Program-made: the position numbers and the translations under genes
DNA from: Bacteroidetes bacterium UBA2664
GTDB lineage: Bacteria; Bacteroidota; Rhodothermia; Balneolales; Balneolaceae
Assembly (NCBI GenBank): GCA_002359315.1
Contig: DEMS01000002.1
Location: 94,729 to 158,728, forward strand
Reading direction: 5' to 3'
DNA length: 64,000 nucleotides
Shown: one piece after another, positions 17,395 to 27,265 of the stretch
Position numbering within the stretch: position 1 is the stretch's first letter
Layout: each line of letters opens with the position of its first letter
Notes under the pieces: generated by a model
The model's input: the letters and a program-made list of their open reading frames with translations, nothing else
Told to the model about the DNA's origin: nothing
Databases searched by the model: none

Positions 17395-18090
17395 ATGACC
17401 TCCGAAAATGTATTAAGCTGCAGTGACCTCAGGAAAAACTATAAATCGGAATCAGGCTCTGAAGATTTGCAAATTTTGAGAGGTGTAAATCTGGAAATTA
17501 AATTGGGTGAAATTGCAGCGATTGTTGGGTCGAGCGGTAGTGGTAAAAGCACACTTTTACATATCCTGGGAGGATTAGACCGGCCAACCTCCGGTGATGT
17601 ATTTTGGGGTGGTCAATCGATTTACAAGCATAGTCAGGATCAGCTTGCTGAATTACGAAACAGTCATGTCGGATTTGTATTCCAATTTCACCATCTGCTA
17701 CCTGAGTTTACAGCAATTGAAAATGTTATGATGCCTGCACTTATTAAAGGAAATTCAATTCATTCCTCAGAAAAAAGGGCCGCTGAATTACTTGAACTCT
17801 TTGGCCTCAATGACAGGCGGGAACATCGTCCCTCCCAGCTCTCCGGTGGTGAGCAGCAACGGGTATCGATGGCCAGGGCATTGATGAATCGTCCTTCTAT
17901 CATTTTAGCTGATGAACCCACTGGTAATCTGGACGAGAAAAACACAGATATCATACTGAAACTATTGTTTGACTTACGCGACCTGGAAGGAGTATCGATT
18001 ATTTTAATTACCCATGAAAAGGAAATCGCAAAAAGATGTGATTCACTCTATTTATTACAAAATGGTGTGATTCAATCCGATTCTTTGTAG
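17395..18090 (+). CDS. lolD: LolD-type ABC transporter ATP-binding protein
   Basis: A 231-residue ATPase with Walker A GSSGSGKST (near 54-62), the Q-loop region FVFQFHHLLPEFTAIENV, signature LSGGEQQR, Walker B IILADEPTG and the His switch ITHEKE. FHHLLPEFTA is typical of the LolD/MacB subfamily, which powers lipoprotein release from the inner membrane. The matching permease candidate is the FtsX-like gene at 29554-30780, over 11 kb away. The pairing is therefore inferred from family only. Confidence 0.88.
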   Translation: MTSENVLSCSDLRKNYKSESGSEDLQILRGVNLEIKLGEIAAIVGSSGSGKSTLLHILGGLDRPTSGDVFWGGQSIYKHSQDQLAELRNSHVGFVFQFHHLLPEFTAIENVMMPALIKGNSIHSSEKRAAELLELFGLNDRREHRPSQLSGGEQQRVSMARALMNRPSIILADEPTGNLDEKNTDIILKLLFDLRDLEGVSIILITHEKEIAKRCDSLYLLQNGVIQSDSL

Positions 18091-18209
18091 GAATAGTTAT
18101 CGAGAGTCACCGTTTTTACTTGGTTAAATCACAAAGTAGCTTTAACTTTACTATTCTGTAAATCAAAACCATACATGCCTTTTTTGGGCGAAGAACTTTA
18201 ATTTTTTTT

Positions 18210-18896
18210 ATGAATAAGAAATTGTCAAAAGAAGATCTGGAACAGGATCTTTTAATTGAGTACTCATCAAGAATTGTACACTTTTACAATCAAAATAAAG
18301 CAGCTGTATTAGGAGGCGGACTCGCTTTTATTCTCTCAATTGTATTGGTGATTGGCTATTTTATCTATTCATCTCAACAAGAGCAGGAAGCTCAGATATT
18401 GCTTGGAACCGCAGAACAAGCACTGCTTCAGAATGACTTTGAACGCGCTTTGTATGGCAATGAAGATGAATTTACGCTTGGATTTACACAGATTGCACAA
18501 AACTATAACCGCACAGATGCAGGTAATCTGGCTCTTTATTACTCTGCAGTAGCTGAATTTGAACTGGGGAACTACGAAGAAGCTCTGACTTATATCGAAA
18601 GCTATTCGGTACCCAGAGGAATATTAGGTGTTGCACCTATTTCACTGCATGCAATTATTCTTACAGAATTAAATCAGTATGAAGAAGCCGCTGCAATGTT
18701 TGAACGAGCAGCAGGATGGGATGAAAATAATTCTACAACCCCTCAAAATTTATTTGAAGCAGCTCAGGTTTACATTGAGATTGGCGATAATCAGAAAGCG
18801 ATTGAACATCTCAATACAGTTGTAACGGATTATCCGAACCACTCACTGAGTCCCAGAGCGAATAGAATGATTGGTCAATTAACTGTTTCAAGTTAA
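18210..18896 (+). CDS. Inner-membrane-anchored TPR protein
   Basis: A 228-residue protein with one transmembrane helix (about 31-53, AAVLGGGLAFILSIVLVIGY) after a short charged cytoplasmic tail. Its periplasmic part holds helix pairs that look like tetratricopeptide repeats, for example YSAVAEFELGNYEEALTYI, ELNQYEEAAAMFERAAGW and EIGDNQKAIEHLNTVV. The layout resembles the YfgM-type proteins that assist protein export. It ends 9 bp before the convergent end of icmF. Specific function unknown. Confidence 0.85.
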   Translation: MNKKLSKEDLEQDLLIEYSSRIVHFYNQNKAAVLGGGLAFILSIVLVIGYFIYSSQQEQEAQILLGTAEQALLQNDFERALYGNEDEFTLGFTQIAQNYNRTDAGNLALYYSAVAEFELGNYEEALTYIESYSVPRGILGVAPISLHAIILTELNQYEEAAAMFERAAGWDENNSTTPQNLFEAAQVYIEIGDNQKAIEHLNTVVTDYPNHSLSPRANRMIGQLTVSS

Positions 18897-18905
18897 AAAG
18901 CCGCT

Positions 18906-21900
18906 TTACATATTCCTTCTGTACTGCCCCCCTACTTCATACAGAGCTCGTGAGATCTGTCCCAGTGATGCTACTTTAACACATTCCATGAGCTCTTTAA
19001 ATAAATTCTCATTATTTCTGGCTGCACTCTTCAGTTTTTGCAAGGCATCTTCGGAATTCTTAAAATTTACTTTCTTAAAGGCGTTTAAATTCGTTATCTG
19101 CTGCAATTTTTCTTCATCAGTTGAACGAATCAGTTCAATTTCCCGATCTTCTTCTTCTGATTTTTGATCACTTTTAAATGTGTTAACTCCAATAATAGGC
19201 AATTCACCGGAATGCTTCAGAGATTCATAATGTAGGCTCTCTTCCTGAATTTTTCCTCGTTGATACATGCTTTCCATAGCTCCCAGTACGCCGCCCCGCT
19301 CTGTAATTCTATCAAATTCAAGCAAAATTGCCTCTTCAACAAGGTCCGTTAGCTCTTCAATGATATAAGATCCTTGCAGCGGGTTCTCATTTTTTGTCAT
19401 GCCCAGTTCTTTGTTGATGATCATCTGTATGGCCAACGCTCTCCTCACGGAAGCCTCTGTCGGCGTTGTAATCGCTTCATCAAAGGCATTCGTATGTAGT
19501 GAGTTGCAGTTGTCGTAGATGGCCATCAGTGCCTGTAATGTCGTCCGAATATCATTGAATTGAATTTCCTGAGCATGAAGTGACCGGCCACTGGTTTGAA
19601 TGTGATACTTTAGTTTCTGGGATCTTTCATTTGCATCATACTTGTGTTTCATGGCAATAGCCCAGATTCTCCTGGCTACCCTGCCGATCACAGCATATTC
19701 CGGATCCAGGCCATTACTAAAGAAAAAGGATAAATTGTGAGCAAATTGATCAATATCTAATCCTCTGGAGAGATAGTATTCCACAAAAGTGAATCCATTC
19801 GAAAGCGTGAATGCCGCTTGAGTAATCGGATTGGCTCCCGCTTCTGCAATATGATACCCGGATATCGACACAGAATAATAGTTTCGCACCTTCTTTTCTG
19901 TAAAATAACTCTGTATATCTCCCATCATTTTTAATGCAAACTCAGTTGAAAATATACAAGTATTCTGAGCTTGATCTTCTTTCAGGATATCTGCCTGTAC
20001 AGTACCTCTTACAACACTAAGAGTCTCCGCTTTTATTCTTTCATAGGTTTCAGGATCTACCAACTTATCTCCTGTTATGCCTAAAAGCCCCAATCCGAAC
20101 CCATCGTGATTCGGCGGTAATTTCATTTCATAGAGAGGAACCGGATAGTTATTTTCTGAAAAATAGTCCTGGATTTTAATTTTTGCCATCTCCCATTCGC
20201 CGGTCTGTTTTAGATGCCTCTCCACTTCCTGATCGATTGCAGTATTCATATACATCGCCAGGATCATTGGCGCCGGACCATTGATGGTCATGGATACAGA
20301 CGTTTTTGGAGATGTTAGTTCAAACCCGGAATAGAGTTTTTTCATATCATCTAACGTACAAATACTCACTCCGGAGTTTCCAATCTTACCATAAATATCC
20401 GGACGCTTGTCAGGATCTTCCCCATACAGGGTAACTGAATCAAAAGCAGTAGATAGTCTGGAGGCTTCCAATCCTTCACTTACATAATGAAATCGACGAT
20501 TTGTTCTCTCCGGTGTGCCTTCTCCGGCAAACATTCGCGTAGGATCTTCTCCTTCCCGTTTAAATGGAAAGACGCCCGCTGTGTAAGGAAAATAGCCCGG
20601 CAAGTTCTCTTTTAAAGCAAATTTGAGCCTGTCTCCCAAGTTTTTTGTCTTGGGTAGTGAGATCCGGGGGATTTTTGTGCCACTGAGAGATTCCGAATAT
20701 AGTTCATTTTCAAACTCCTTACCCCGAATCTTAAATGTAAATGAGTCTTCTTTATATTTTTGATAGAGTTCGTCCCAACCTTCTAAAATTTTAGTTGGCA
20801 ACGGATCCAATTGTACTGACCAGTGCTGTTCCATCTGCTCCAGAGTGTCCAATACATTGGAGCCCTCTTCCGGTTTCCAGGCTTTTAATTGACGCATTGT
20901 ACCCCGTACCTGATCCAATTTTGAGGCAATTTCTACTTGCTCTTCACTCCACTGATGATACTTATGGATTGTTTCAGAAATTTCTGATAGATATCTCTGC
21001 CTTTTCCCCGGAATAATGGCTTGCTTTTGAATATCCTCAGCCGGTTCACTATTCACATATACCGATGGCTCCCATTGAAGTGAAAACTGATTATTGATCA
21101 GTTTTGTTATTGCAGCAAACAGACGATGTACTCCTTCATCATTAAATTGAGATGCAATGGTTGGATAGACCGGCATTTTTTCAGGTTTACTGTGCCATTC
21201 GCCCCGATTTCGCTGAATTGTTTTTCGGACATCCCTGAGTGCATCCAACGATCCTTTTTTATCAAATTTATTCAGTACCACCAGATTTGCCAGATCAAGC
21301 ATATTGATTTTCTCAAGCTGCGTAGCCGCTCCATATTCATGTGTCATCACATATATTGAGATATCACTCAGATCTACAATTTCAGCACCGCTTTGGCCAA
21401 TCCCGCTTGTTTCTACCAGTATAAGATCGAAACCGGCAACCTTATAAACCTCAATCGCACTTCTTACATCTTTGCTGATCGATTGATTGGATGAACGGGT
21501 CGCCATACTTCGCATAAATACCCGATCGGTATCAATACTGTTCATTCGTATACGATCCCCTAACAGGGCTCCACCTGTTTTGATTTTTGATGGATCAATT
21601 GAAATAACACCAATCTTCAAATCTTTGAATTCAGTCAGGAATCTTCGAATAATTTCATCCGTCAATGAGCTTTTCCCCGCTCCTCCGGTACCGGTTATAC
21701 CAACAACAGGAATCTGCTTTTCACCTTTTTTTAATTCTATATCATCTTCAATCCAAAGTTTTTCATTTTGATATGTGATAATCTCTTTGTGCCCATTTTC
21801 CAATGATGATATCGCCCTGGAAATTGCATTGACGTTCCCTCTGACTATTCCGTCTGGCTCTGCCGGATATTTTAATGAGGTATCATAATCACAACATTTC

Positions 21901-22379
21901 ATCATATAGTTGATCATACCCTGAAGTCCCATCAGACTCCCATCTTCTACAGAAAATATTCTGGTAACCCCATATTCATGCAATTCATTAATTTCGCGAT
22001 CTACAATCACCCCGCCTCCACCGCCAAAAACCTGAATGTGAGATGCATTCTTTTCTTTTAGCAGATCGATCATATACTTAAAATACTCAACATGACCGCC
22101 TTGATAGGAACTGATTGCTATGCCCTGTACATCTTCCTGAATAGCACAATTCACGATTTCATGTACAGAACGATTATGCCCCAGATGAATTACTTCTGCA
22201 CCTGTTGATTGTAAAATCCTTCGCATTATGTTAATGCTTGCATCATGTCCGTCAAACAGACTCGCTGCTGTTACAAAACGGACTTTATGAGTAGGTTTGT
22301 AATGCTCAATTAACAGATCCTCTGACTTTGTACTGTTCTTAAATTTTGATTTTTCCTTGACCGTTGTACTCTGAGACAT
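18906..22379 (-). CDS. icmF: Fused isobutyryl-CoA-mutase-type enzyme (IcmF)
   Basis: An 1157-residue adenosylcobalamin-dependent acyl-CoA mutase fused to its own G-protein chaperone. Order: B12-binding domain (about 30-165, DGHDAS at 43-48 with the Co-ligating H45, and SYQGGH), then a MeaB-like GTPase (P-loop GTGGAGKS at 230-237, NKFD at 370-373), a linker, then the TIM-barrel mutase (from about 590, RTNRRFHYVSEG and ASRLSTAFDSVTLYG) and a C-terminal helical part. This order is diagnostic of IcmF, which rearranges isobutyryl-CoA and n-butyryl-CoA. Activity on pivalyl-CoA or related thioesters is possible. It is the last gene of the minus-strand run and could feed branched acyl-CoAs to the beta-oxidation genes at 44845-51525. 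Confidence 0.93.
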   Translation of the reverse strand: MSQSTTVKEKSKFKNSTKSEDLLIEHYKPTHKVRFVTAASLFDGHDASINIMRRILQSTGAEVIHLGHNRSVHEIVNCAIQEDVQGIAISSYQGGHVEYFKYMIDLLKEKNASHIQVFGGGGGVIVDREINELHEYGVTRIFSVEDGSLMGLQGMINYMMKCCDYDTSLKYPAEPDGIVRGNVNAISRAISSLENGHKEIITYQNEKLWIEDDIELKKGEKQIPVVGITGTGGAGKSSLTDEIIRRFLTEFKDLKIGVISIDPSKIKTGGALLGDRIRMNSIDTDRVFMRSMATRSSNQSISKDVRSAIEVYKVAGFDLILVETSGIGQSGAEIVDLSDISIYVMTHEYGAATQLEKINMLDLANLVVLNKFDKKGSLDALRDVRKTIQRNRGEWHSKPEKMPVYPTIASQFNDEGVHRLFAAITKLINNQFSLQWEPSVYVNSEPAEDIQKQAIIPGKRQRYLSEISETIHKYHQWSEEQVEIASKLDQVRGTMRQLKAWKPEEGSNVLDTLEQMEQHWSVQLDPLPTKILEGWDELYQKYKEDSFTFKIRGKEFENELYSESLSGTKIPRISLPKTKNLGDRLKFALKENLPGYFPYTAGVFPFKREGEDPTRMFAGEGTPERTNRRFHYVSEGLEASRLSTAFDSVTLYGEDPDKRPDIYGKIGNSGVSICTLDDMKKLYSGFELTSPKTSVSMTINGPAPMILAMYMNTAIDQEVERHLKQTGEWEMAKIKIQDYFSENNYPVPLYEMKLPPNHDGFGLGLLGITGDKLVDPETYERIKAETLSVVRGTVQADILKEDQAQNTCIFSTEFALKMMGDIQSYFTEKKVRNYYSVSISGYHIAEAGANPITQAAFTLSNGFTFVEYYLSRGLDIDQFAHNLSFFFSNGLDPEYAVIGRVARRIWAIAMKHKYDANERSQKLKYHIQTSGRSLHAQEIQFNDIRTTLQALMAIYDNCNSLHTNAFDEAITTPTEASVRRALAIQMIINKELGMTKNENPLQGSYIIEELTDLVEEAILLEFDRITERGGVLGAMESMYQRGKIQEESLHYESLKHSGELPIIGVNTFKSDQKSEEEDREIELIRSTDEEKLQQITNLNAFKKVNFKNSEDALQKLKSAARNNENLFKELMECVKVASLGQISRALYEVGGQYRRNM

Positions 22380-22509
22380 ATTTACTTATTGTAATTATTA
22401 ACTGGAAGCGTTTCCAAAATAACGATAATCCGGGAGAATAGTTATCCCGGGAGTAGTCAGTGTTGCAATTCTTTTCTGAAAATAGTCAATCACCTTTTAT
22501 CAACTGTAA

Positions 22510-23406
22510 TTATTTGGAAGGATTGGGTTCATCCTCAGAATCAGCTTTTGGATGCAGGTAGCTGATTGTTCGCTGTGGAAAAGGTATGATTATGCCGGCT
22601 TTATCAAAATGTTTTTTAATGGACTCTAAAACGTCACACTGCATTACAAATGCATCAGGCGCATCCTTAGCCCAGGCCCAGGCACGCAGGTTAACCGATG
22701 ATTCACCCAATTGTAAAACGCGTACCGATAATCTGGGCATCCCCTCTTTAATATCTTCCTCTGTGCGAATATCAATGTTTAACGGATGATTAGTGATTTC
22801 TTCGATCATAATTTTCCGGGCAAGATCGATATCAGATTCATAACTGATTCCAACATCGATAAACCGACATATTCTGGAGTCATTGAAGTTCGAATTGATC
22901 AATACCTGATTACTGATTATTGAATTTGGAATGATAATTCGTTGATTTTCAAAATTCCTGATGACCGTATGCCTAAGGGTGATATCTTCCACAATTCCTC
23001 TTAGGTCAAGACCTTCAGTCATCGAAATGCGATCATTAATCTGAAATGGTTTTGATATAACAATAAATAACCCGCTAATAATATTACCCAGAGTTTGTTG
23101 AGCCGCAAAACCGACTGCAATAGCCAGGATACCGGCCCCTGCAAGAATTGAGGCCGCAACCGGTTTTAAAAATTCTATCATGGAAATTGCGATACTAAAA
23201 CCAATCACTATGATAATGATCGAAATGGAATGATCTATAAATTTAAGGGTGGTTAAATTGGTATCCGCATTTTCCGCACTTTTAGCGATAACTTTCTTAA
23301 AAATTTTCTTAACCACTGAAGCCAGCACAATGGTTGCCACAATGATAAACACGATCTTTATTAAGACCTCATATTTTTCCAAAAGGGATATTAATTGCTC
23401 TTCCAT
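22510..23406 (-). CDS. Small-conductance mechanosensitive channel (MscS family)
   Basis: A 298-residue inner-membrane channel that opens under tension and protects against hypo-osmotic shock. Three hydrophobic helices (about 15-32, 57-80, 85-115) precede the beta domain. The pore helix is Gly/Ala-rich (ILAGAGILAIAVGFAAQQTLGN), followed by ISGLFIVISKPFQINDRI, the MscS hallmark. The C-terminal alpha/beta vestibule ends near residue 285. Its start lies 3 bp after the stop of the Ig-like lipoprotein gene, so they are co-transcribed. Confidence 0.95.
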   Translation of the reverse strand: MEEQLISLLEKYEVLIKIVFIIVATIVLASVVKKIFKKVIAKSAENADTNLTTLKFIDHSISIIIIVIGFSIAISMIEFLKPVAASILAGAGILAIAVGFAAQQTLGNIISGLFIVISKPFQINDRISMTEGLDLRGIVEDITLRHTVIRNFENQRIIIPNSIISNQVLINSNFNDSRICRFIDVGISYESDIDLARKIMIEEITNHPLNIDIRTEEDIKEGMPRLSVRVLQLGESSVNLRAWAWAKDAPDAFVMQCDVLESIKKHFDKAGIIIPFPQRTISYLHPKADSEDEPNPSK

Positions 23407-23409
23407 AAT

Positions 23410-25128
23410 TTATTGGTCATTCTCTTCTTCACGATTATCATCATTTTCCATTGGATCAGGGTCCTCTGCCGGATTCTCAGTAGGTTGAGGGGCAGGCTCT
23501 GAACCACCAATAACAGGATAATCAATTTCAAGCTCAGACGTAAACCCTTCTCGTACAGGTACTCTTCTTCGTATTGCATACGGTTCCGGTTGCTGATAAG
23601 GTTCCACAACTCCGGGTTCCCATCTGCCATTTCCATCTTCATCCTGGAAAACAATAATTTTATAATTTAGTGGGGGTAAATTGTCTAAAATCACAGTATT
23701 CGTAAAGGTGGTATCCATTCGAATACTTAGATTCTCGTCCGTAAGAGTAAGATGACTTAAACTTTCAGGATTATTATTGGTTAGAGTAACTTCAATACTT
23801 CCTAACTGATTTCGCTGCCAAATATCAGGATCAATTAACTCTCTTCCCATTTCCCATGGATTCCAAACCCTGAACTGATATCGAATGCCGGATTGCCATG
23901 TACCCAAAGGCGATATTCTTAGAATATGTTTATCAACTTCTATATTTTCCCAGTTTTCTATTACACGATCCCCTTCAACAACCTGTAATGAGTCTAAAAC
24001 GGATGGATCATCAATAAATCGGGAGTACGTAACTTCGAGTGGTTCATCCGGAAACAGGCCTATACCCGAATTATGTGAAATCGTTCTTAAAATGGTAGTA
24101 TCAGGTTCATTGGAACCAATAAAGGGGCTGAAATCTACTCTTAGATTGTTTCCTGCCGGATCTGATAAAAAATAGGGTTCCAGGGTAAACATTTCAGACT
24201 CCACGAGTTCCTGTTCTGTTTGGGCAAATAGAATATTATCATCCCCATCTGCTAAATAAAGCGGATAAGCTCTGGTATATTCATTTCCAAGAGTATCTGT
24301 TACAGACAGATACGATTCAGGATCCCAAATAATTTCTTCTGATAGCCTCAGCCGCAGCCTTCTTTCTGACAGTAACCCAACACCTTCAATTCTGGGAGAA
24401 ATAGTATCAGGCATTGAAACAAAAAGGGTTCCTATATCAATTGAATCACCTTCATTTATAAAAAACATCTCGTTGTAGAAAGGTTGAGCCTGTTCACGGC
24501 CTTGATTCCATATCCGATCTCTATTCTGATCGTTAACCCAAAATGCTTTATAATTTCCTTCGCCGATATACCCAAACTCTACAATTCCGGATGTATCCGT
24601 TTCAGATATATAAACGGCTCTCTCGTTAATATTATACGGTTCACGATATAGAAAAACTCTCCATCCGCTTTGTCCGGCCCCTGTTTCTGCATTTATTGTT
24701 TTGGCGCTAATCGTTGCACTGTCCAGAACATCGCCTGTAGAGAGTGCTAAATCAACAGGCCTTTCCATTTTATTGCGATTGGTATCCGTAACATCTGTAC
24801 CCAATTTCACGATAATGGTCGTATTTTCCGGTAAATCCGAAGCAAATTCTACCGTTGCTGATTTTCTGCTAAAACTTATATCAAACTCAATGCCAAGATC
24901 AGGTTCAATCGTAACATTATTCCTGAAATTATTTCTATCAACATATTTATCAAAATTAAAACGCACCTCATTACCGCTAAAATTTGTACTCCCTTGAGAG
25001 GGCTCAGTACTGACGACCTTAGGGCCCGTTCTGTCAGGTTCTCCTCCGGTTGGAGCCACCGGTGTTGCACAGCTGATGAGCATTATAAATAATGATACTG
25101 CTAATAAAAATTTATAAGACGTTTTCAA
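23410..25128 (-). CDS. Ig-like domain lipoprotein
   Basis: A 572-residue outer-membrane or surface lipoprotein. The signal peptide ends in the lipobox LISC (C19), and the mature protein begins ATPVAPTGGEPDRTGPKVVS. That opening and the next about 90 residues match the SbsA-type Ig-like (Big_5) domain common in Bacteroidota lipoproteins. The remainder is beta-rich, with segments on deformation-like repeats and an EDGNGRWEPG loop, which resembles a calcium-binding turn. The last 40 residues are Pro/Glu/Asp-rich. It is upstream of mscS with a 3-bp gap. Function unknown. Confidence 0.85.
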   Translation of the reverse strand: MKTSYKFLLAVSLFIMLISCATPVAPTGGEPDRTGPKVVSTEPSQGSTNFSGNEVRFNFDKYVDRNNFRNNVTIEPDLGIEFDISFSRKSATVEFASDLPENTTIIVKLGTDVTDTNRNKMERPVDLALSTGDVLDSATISAKTINAETGAGQSGWRVFLYREPYNINERAVYISETDTSGIVEFGYIGEGNYKAFWVNDQNRDRIWNQGREQAQPFYNEMFFINEGDSIDIGTLFVSMPDTISPRIEGVGLLSERRLRLRLSEEIIWDPESYLSVTDTLGNEYTRAYPLYLADGDDNILFAQTEQELVESEMFTLEPYFLSDPAGNNLRVDFSPFIGSNEPDTTILRTISHNSGIGLFPDEPLEVTYSRFIDDPSVLDSLQVVEGDRVIENWENIEVDKHILRISPLGTWQSGIRYQFRVWNPWEMGRELIDPDIWQRNQLGSIEVTLTNNNPESLSHLTLTDENLSIRMDTTFTNTVILDNLPPLNYKIIVFQDEDGNGRWEPGVVEPYQQPEPYAIRRRVPVREGFTSELEIDYPVIGGSEPAPQPTENPAEDPDPMENDDNREEENDQ

Positions 25129-25211
25129 AAGAATAAATGATTCACTTTGTGCCGATTATTCCGATCTGACATGATATTTAATTCCACAACTAAAGGTAAG
25201 GAATTCACTCT

Positions 25212-25571
25212 TCATTTATCGCACTCTTCATTTGGATCCCAAAAATGTCGATCTATGTTTATTCTGTACTCATCTTTAAATTCAATCCCTTCTTGTTGCA
25301 AGCGTTCTCTCATGGTATCCTCCTGGAAATAACCCCTGCCAGTTAATTGTCCCTGTTTATTGACGACTCGATGGGCAGGCCATGTTTCACCATTGGGATG
25401 AGTCAGAAGATTATTGAGTGCATAACCTACCATTCTGGCGCCGGAAGCCACACCCAAATAACCGGCGATGGCTCCGTAGGTAGTCACTTTTCCCGGAGGT
25501 ATCTGTCCTACTACAGAGTAGACCCGTTCGTAAAAATTTTTTCTATCTATTTTCATCAGTGTTATGGTCAC
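25212..25571 (-). CDS. Alkyltransferase-like protein (MGMT family, no acceptor Cys)
   Basis: A 119-residue protein with the C-terminal DNA-binding domain of O6-alkylguanine alkyltransferase: FYERVYSVVGQIPPGKVTTYG, then ARMVGYALN with the Arg finger. In place of the alkyl acceptor motif PCHR it has PAHRVVN, so it cannot repair by alkyl transfer. Alkyltransferase-like proteins flip out O6-alkylguanine and hand it to nucleotide excision repair; an Ala variant is known in Vibrio. Start may be the second Met, five codons later (25556). It lies between a DUF2520 gene and the Ig-like lipoprotein gene. Confidence 0.9.
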   Translation of the reverse strand: MTITLMKIDRKNFYERVYSVVGQIPPGKVTTYGAIAGYLGVASGARMVGYALNNLLTHPNGETWPAHRVVNKQGQLTGRGYFQEDTMRERLQQEGIEFKDEYRINIDRHFWDPNEECDK

Positions 25572-25598
25572 ATCTTTAAACGAAAGATTTAAACAGCA

Positions 25599-26465
25599 TT
25601 ATTGACTGAATAACGCTAAAAATTGATTGATAATCTTTTCATCCAAATTTTGATTCTTCTGAGCAATTACAAGAGCTTCTGAGCCCAATAATTTATAGAT
25701 CTCACGGGTATGTTTGTCCTTACCCAGCAGTTCTAAATGATATTTAACAGATTGAATATCACCTCTTGAGATGGGGCCGGTCAGTGATTCTTTAACACCT
25801 TTTTCAAATATATTTTGAACCGTCTGAAATACAAGTGGCTGAATGATATCCAGACTTTCACTAATTCCGGCATCATTCAGAAGAGACTCTGATACATGAA
25901 GCAACGATACCATATAGTTTGAAGCGATCACCGCTGCAACATGAATCACCCTTTTCTGTTCTGCAGTAATTTTAAGCGGTTTGGCCCCCATTTGTTTGAC
26001 GATCAGAATCAGGATTGAAATCAATGCATCATCCCCCTCCAAAGTCACATAAATATCGCGAAATCGTTGCATGCCATCGCCTCGATTAAACGTTTGTATG
26101 GGGTGCATAGCTGCAACTTTAGCGCCGCACTTCTTTAAAGAAGAACATGCATCAGAGGATAAATTTCCTGAACAGTGGATGATAAATCTTTTCTCCCATT
26201 GTATTGGAATCCTTGACAACTCATCAGAAAGCAATTCTATTTGATCGTCAGGGACGGCAAGAAAGATCAAATCCCCCATTTCTCTCTCTTCGGTTGGAAG
26301 ATGTTTATCCAACACATCAACCGAACCCTCAACTTTAGTCCTGATTTCTACTTGTTTCTTATTCCAAACAGATCGAATCAAATAAGACTTCTCATTGAAA
26401 AAGTCGAACAATGCAGACCCAAGAGCTCCTCTGCCAATAATTGTAATTGAGTATTGCTCAATCAT
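25599..26465 (-). CDS. Rossmann-like / DUF2520 domain protein
   Basis: A 288-residue protein with an N-terminal NADP-type Rossmann fold (IIGRGALGSALFDFF, about 9-23) and a C-terminal all-helical DUF2520 domain (about 150-285). MHPIQTFNRGDG is typical of the family. It resembles F420-dependent NADP oxidoreductase and ProC-like reductases, but the reaction is unknown. It overlaps the upstream Memo-like gene by 4 bp (ATGA), so the two are probably translationally coupled. Confidence 0.85.
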   Translation of the reverse strand: MIEQYSITIIGRGALGSALFDFFNEKSYLIRSVWNKKQVEIRTKVEGSVDVLDKHLPTEEREMGDLIFLAVPDDQIELLSDELSRIPIQWEKRFIIHCSGNLSSDACSSLKKCGAKVAAMHPIQTFNRGDGMQRFRDIYVTLEGDDALISILILIVKQMGAKPLKITAEQKRVIHVAAVIASNYMVSLLHVSESLLNDAGISESLDIIQPLVFQTVQNIFEKGVKESLTGPISRGDIQSVKYHLELLGKDKHTREIYKLLGSEALVIAQKNQNLDEKIINQFLALFSQ

Positions 26466-27235
26466 CCATGAAATATCGATTCTCTTTGTAATGCCGCAGT
26501 GCCGATCAGAGGATTTTCGATGTTACTATTATCTCCGTTTAATAATGGAAATTGAAAGGATAGATTCCATTTTTTCCCAATTAATAAACCGGCAACAAAT
26601 GTCCCGACTCCATCCACGGTCGACTCGCCATTGTTCAAGTAATTCATGATTCCGGATATATTGTTTGAGTTTAGCATATCCAAAACCCTGCTTATCTCTT
26701 CAGATCCATTCTGATTCATTTCACAGCAACAAACAATCAAAGCACTTCTGGATGCAAGAATTTCTTCAACGGCATAGGCCAATTCTTTAACAATAAATGA
26801 ACTTTCATCTGTAATCTGGATACTTAAGATTGAAAATTTATTTAGGGCAGATTGCAACATCATCAGCTGATTGTAAATACTGACATCCTCATCAAACGCA
26901 TCATCATTAATGTAGAAATCGTCATCCTCGTCAGCAAAATCATTCCTTAGCTTGTCATTCACTAGAGTAATTCCAAGAGACGTTTCTAACTGTTTAAAAG
27001 AGGGCATTGGCAGTTTCTTGTCTGCACTGCCGGGGTGAGATTCTATGACAACAACTGTATCATAATCGTCACGGCCCAATTTTGAGTACATTTTGCAAAC
27101 ATTCTCAAAATTATCGTCTTGAATCGTTTTGGGCGCAAAGATAAGCCGAATATTATTTTCGCTTTCTGAAGCGTCCGGTTGAACTGATTTTAATCCATTC
27201 TCAATTTTTTCACGGTTGAATGAAGTAATATTCAT
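26462..27235 (-). CDS. Degenerate Memo-like protein
   Basis: A 257-residue cytoplasmic protein with no signal peptide. The segments LIFAPKTIQ, TVVVIESHPG, ALNKFSILSIQI, SALIVCCCEMN and the C-terminal TFVAGLLIGKKW follow the order of the Memo/AmmeMemo family (for example LIVPHAGY and LIVASSDLSH). However, the metal-binding His and Asp residues of that family are missing. A very acidic insert lies near residues 100-118 (ADEDDDFYINDDAFDED). It overlaps the DUF2520 gene by 4 bp and follows the phosphopantetheinyl transferase. The family call rests on weak similarity read by eye. Treat as hypothetical. Confidence 0.45.
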   Translation of the reverse strand: MNITSFNREKIENGLKSVQPDASESENNIRLIFAPKTIQDDNFENVCKMYSKLGRDDYDTVVVIESHPGSADKKLPMPSFKQLETSLGITLVNDKLRNDFADEDDDFYINDDAFDEDVSIYNQLMMLQSALNKFSILSIQITDESSFIVKELAYAVEEILASRSALIVCCCEMNQNGSEEISRVLDMLNSNNISGIMNYLNNGESTVDGVGTFVAGLLIGKKWNLSFQFPLLNGDNSNIENPLIGTAALQRESIFHG

Positions 27236-27265
27236 AATAGGTTTTATTAGATATGGTAGATGATT

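Noticed and set aside
18906..22379. Broken B12 motif (DGHDAS instead of DxHxxG)
   Set aside because: DGHDA is the normal form in IcmF-type proteins, so this is not a defect.
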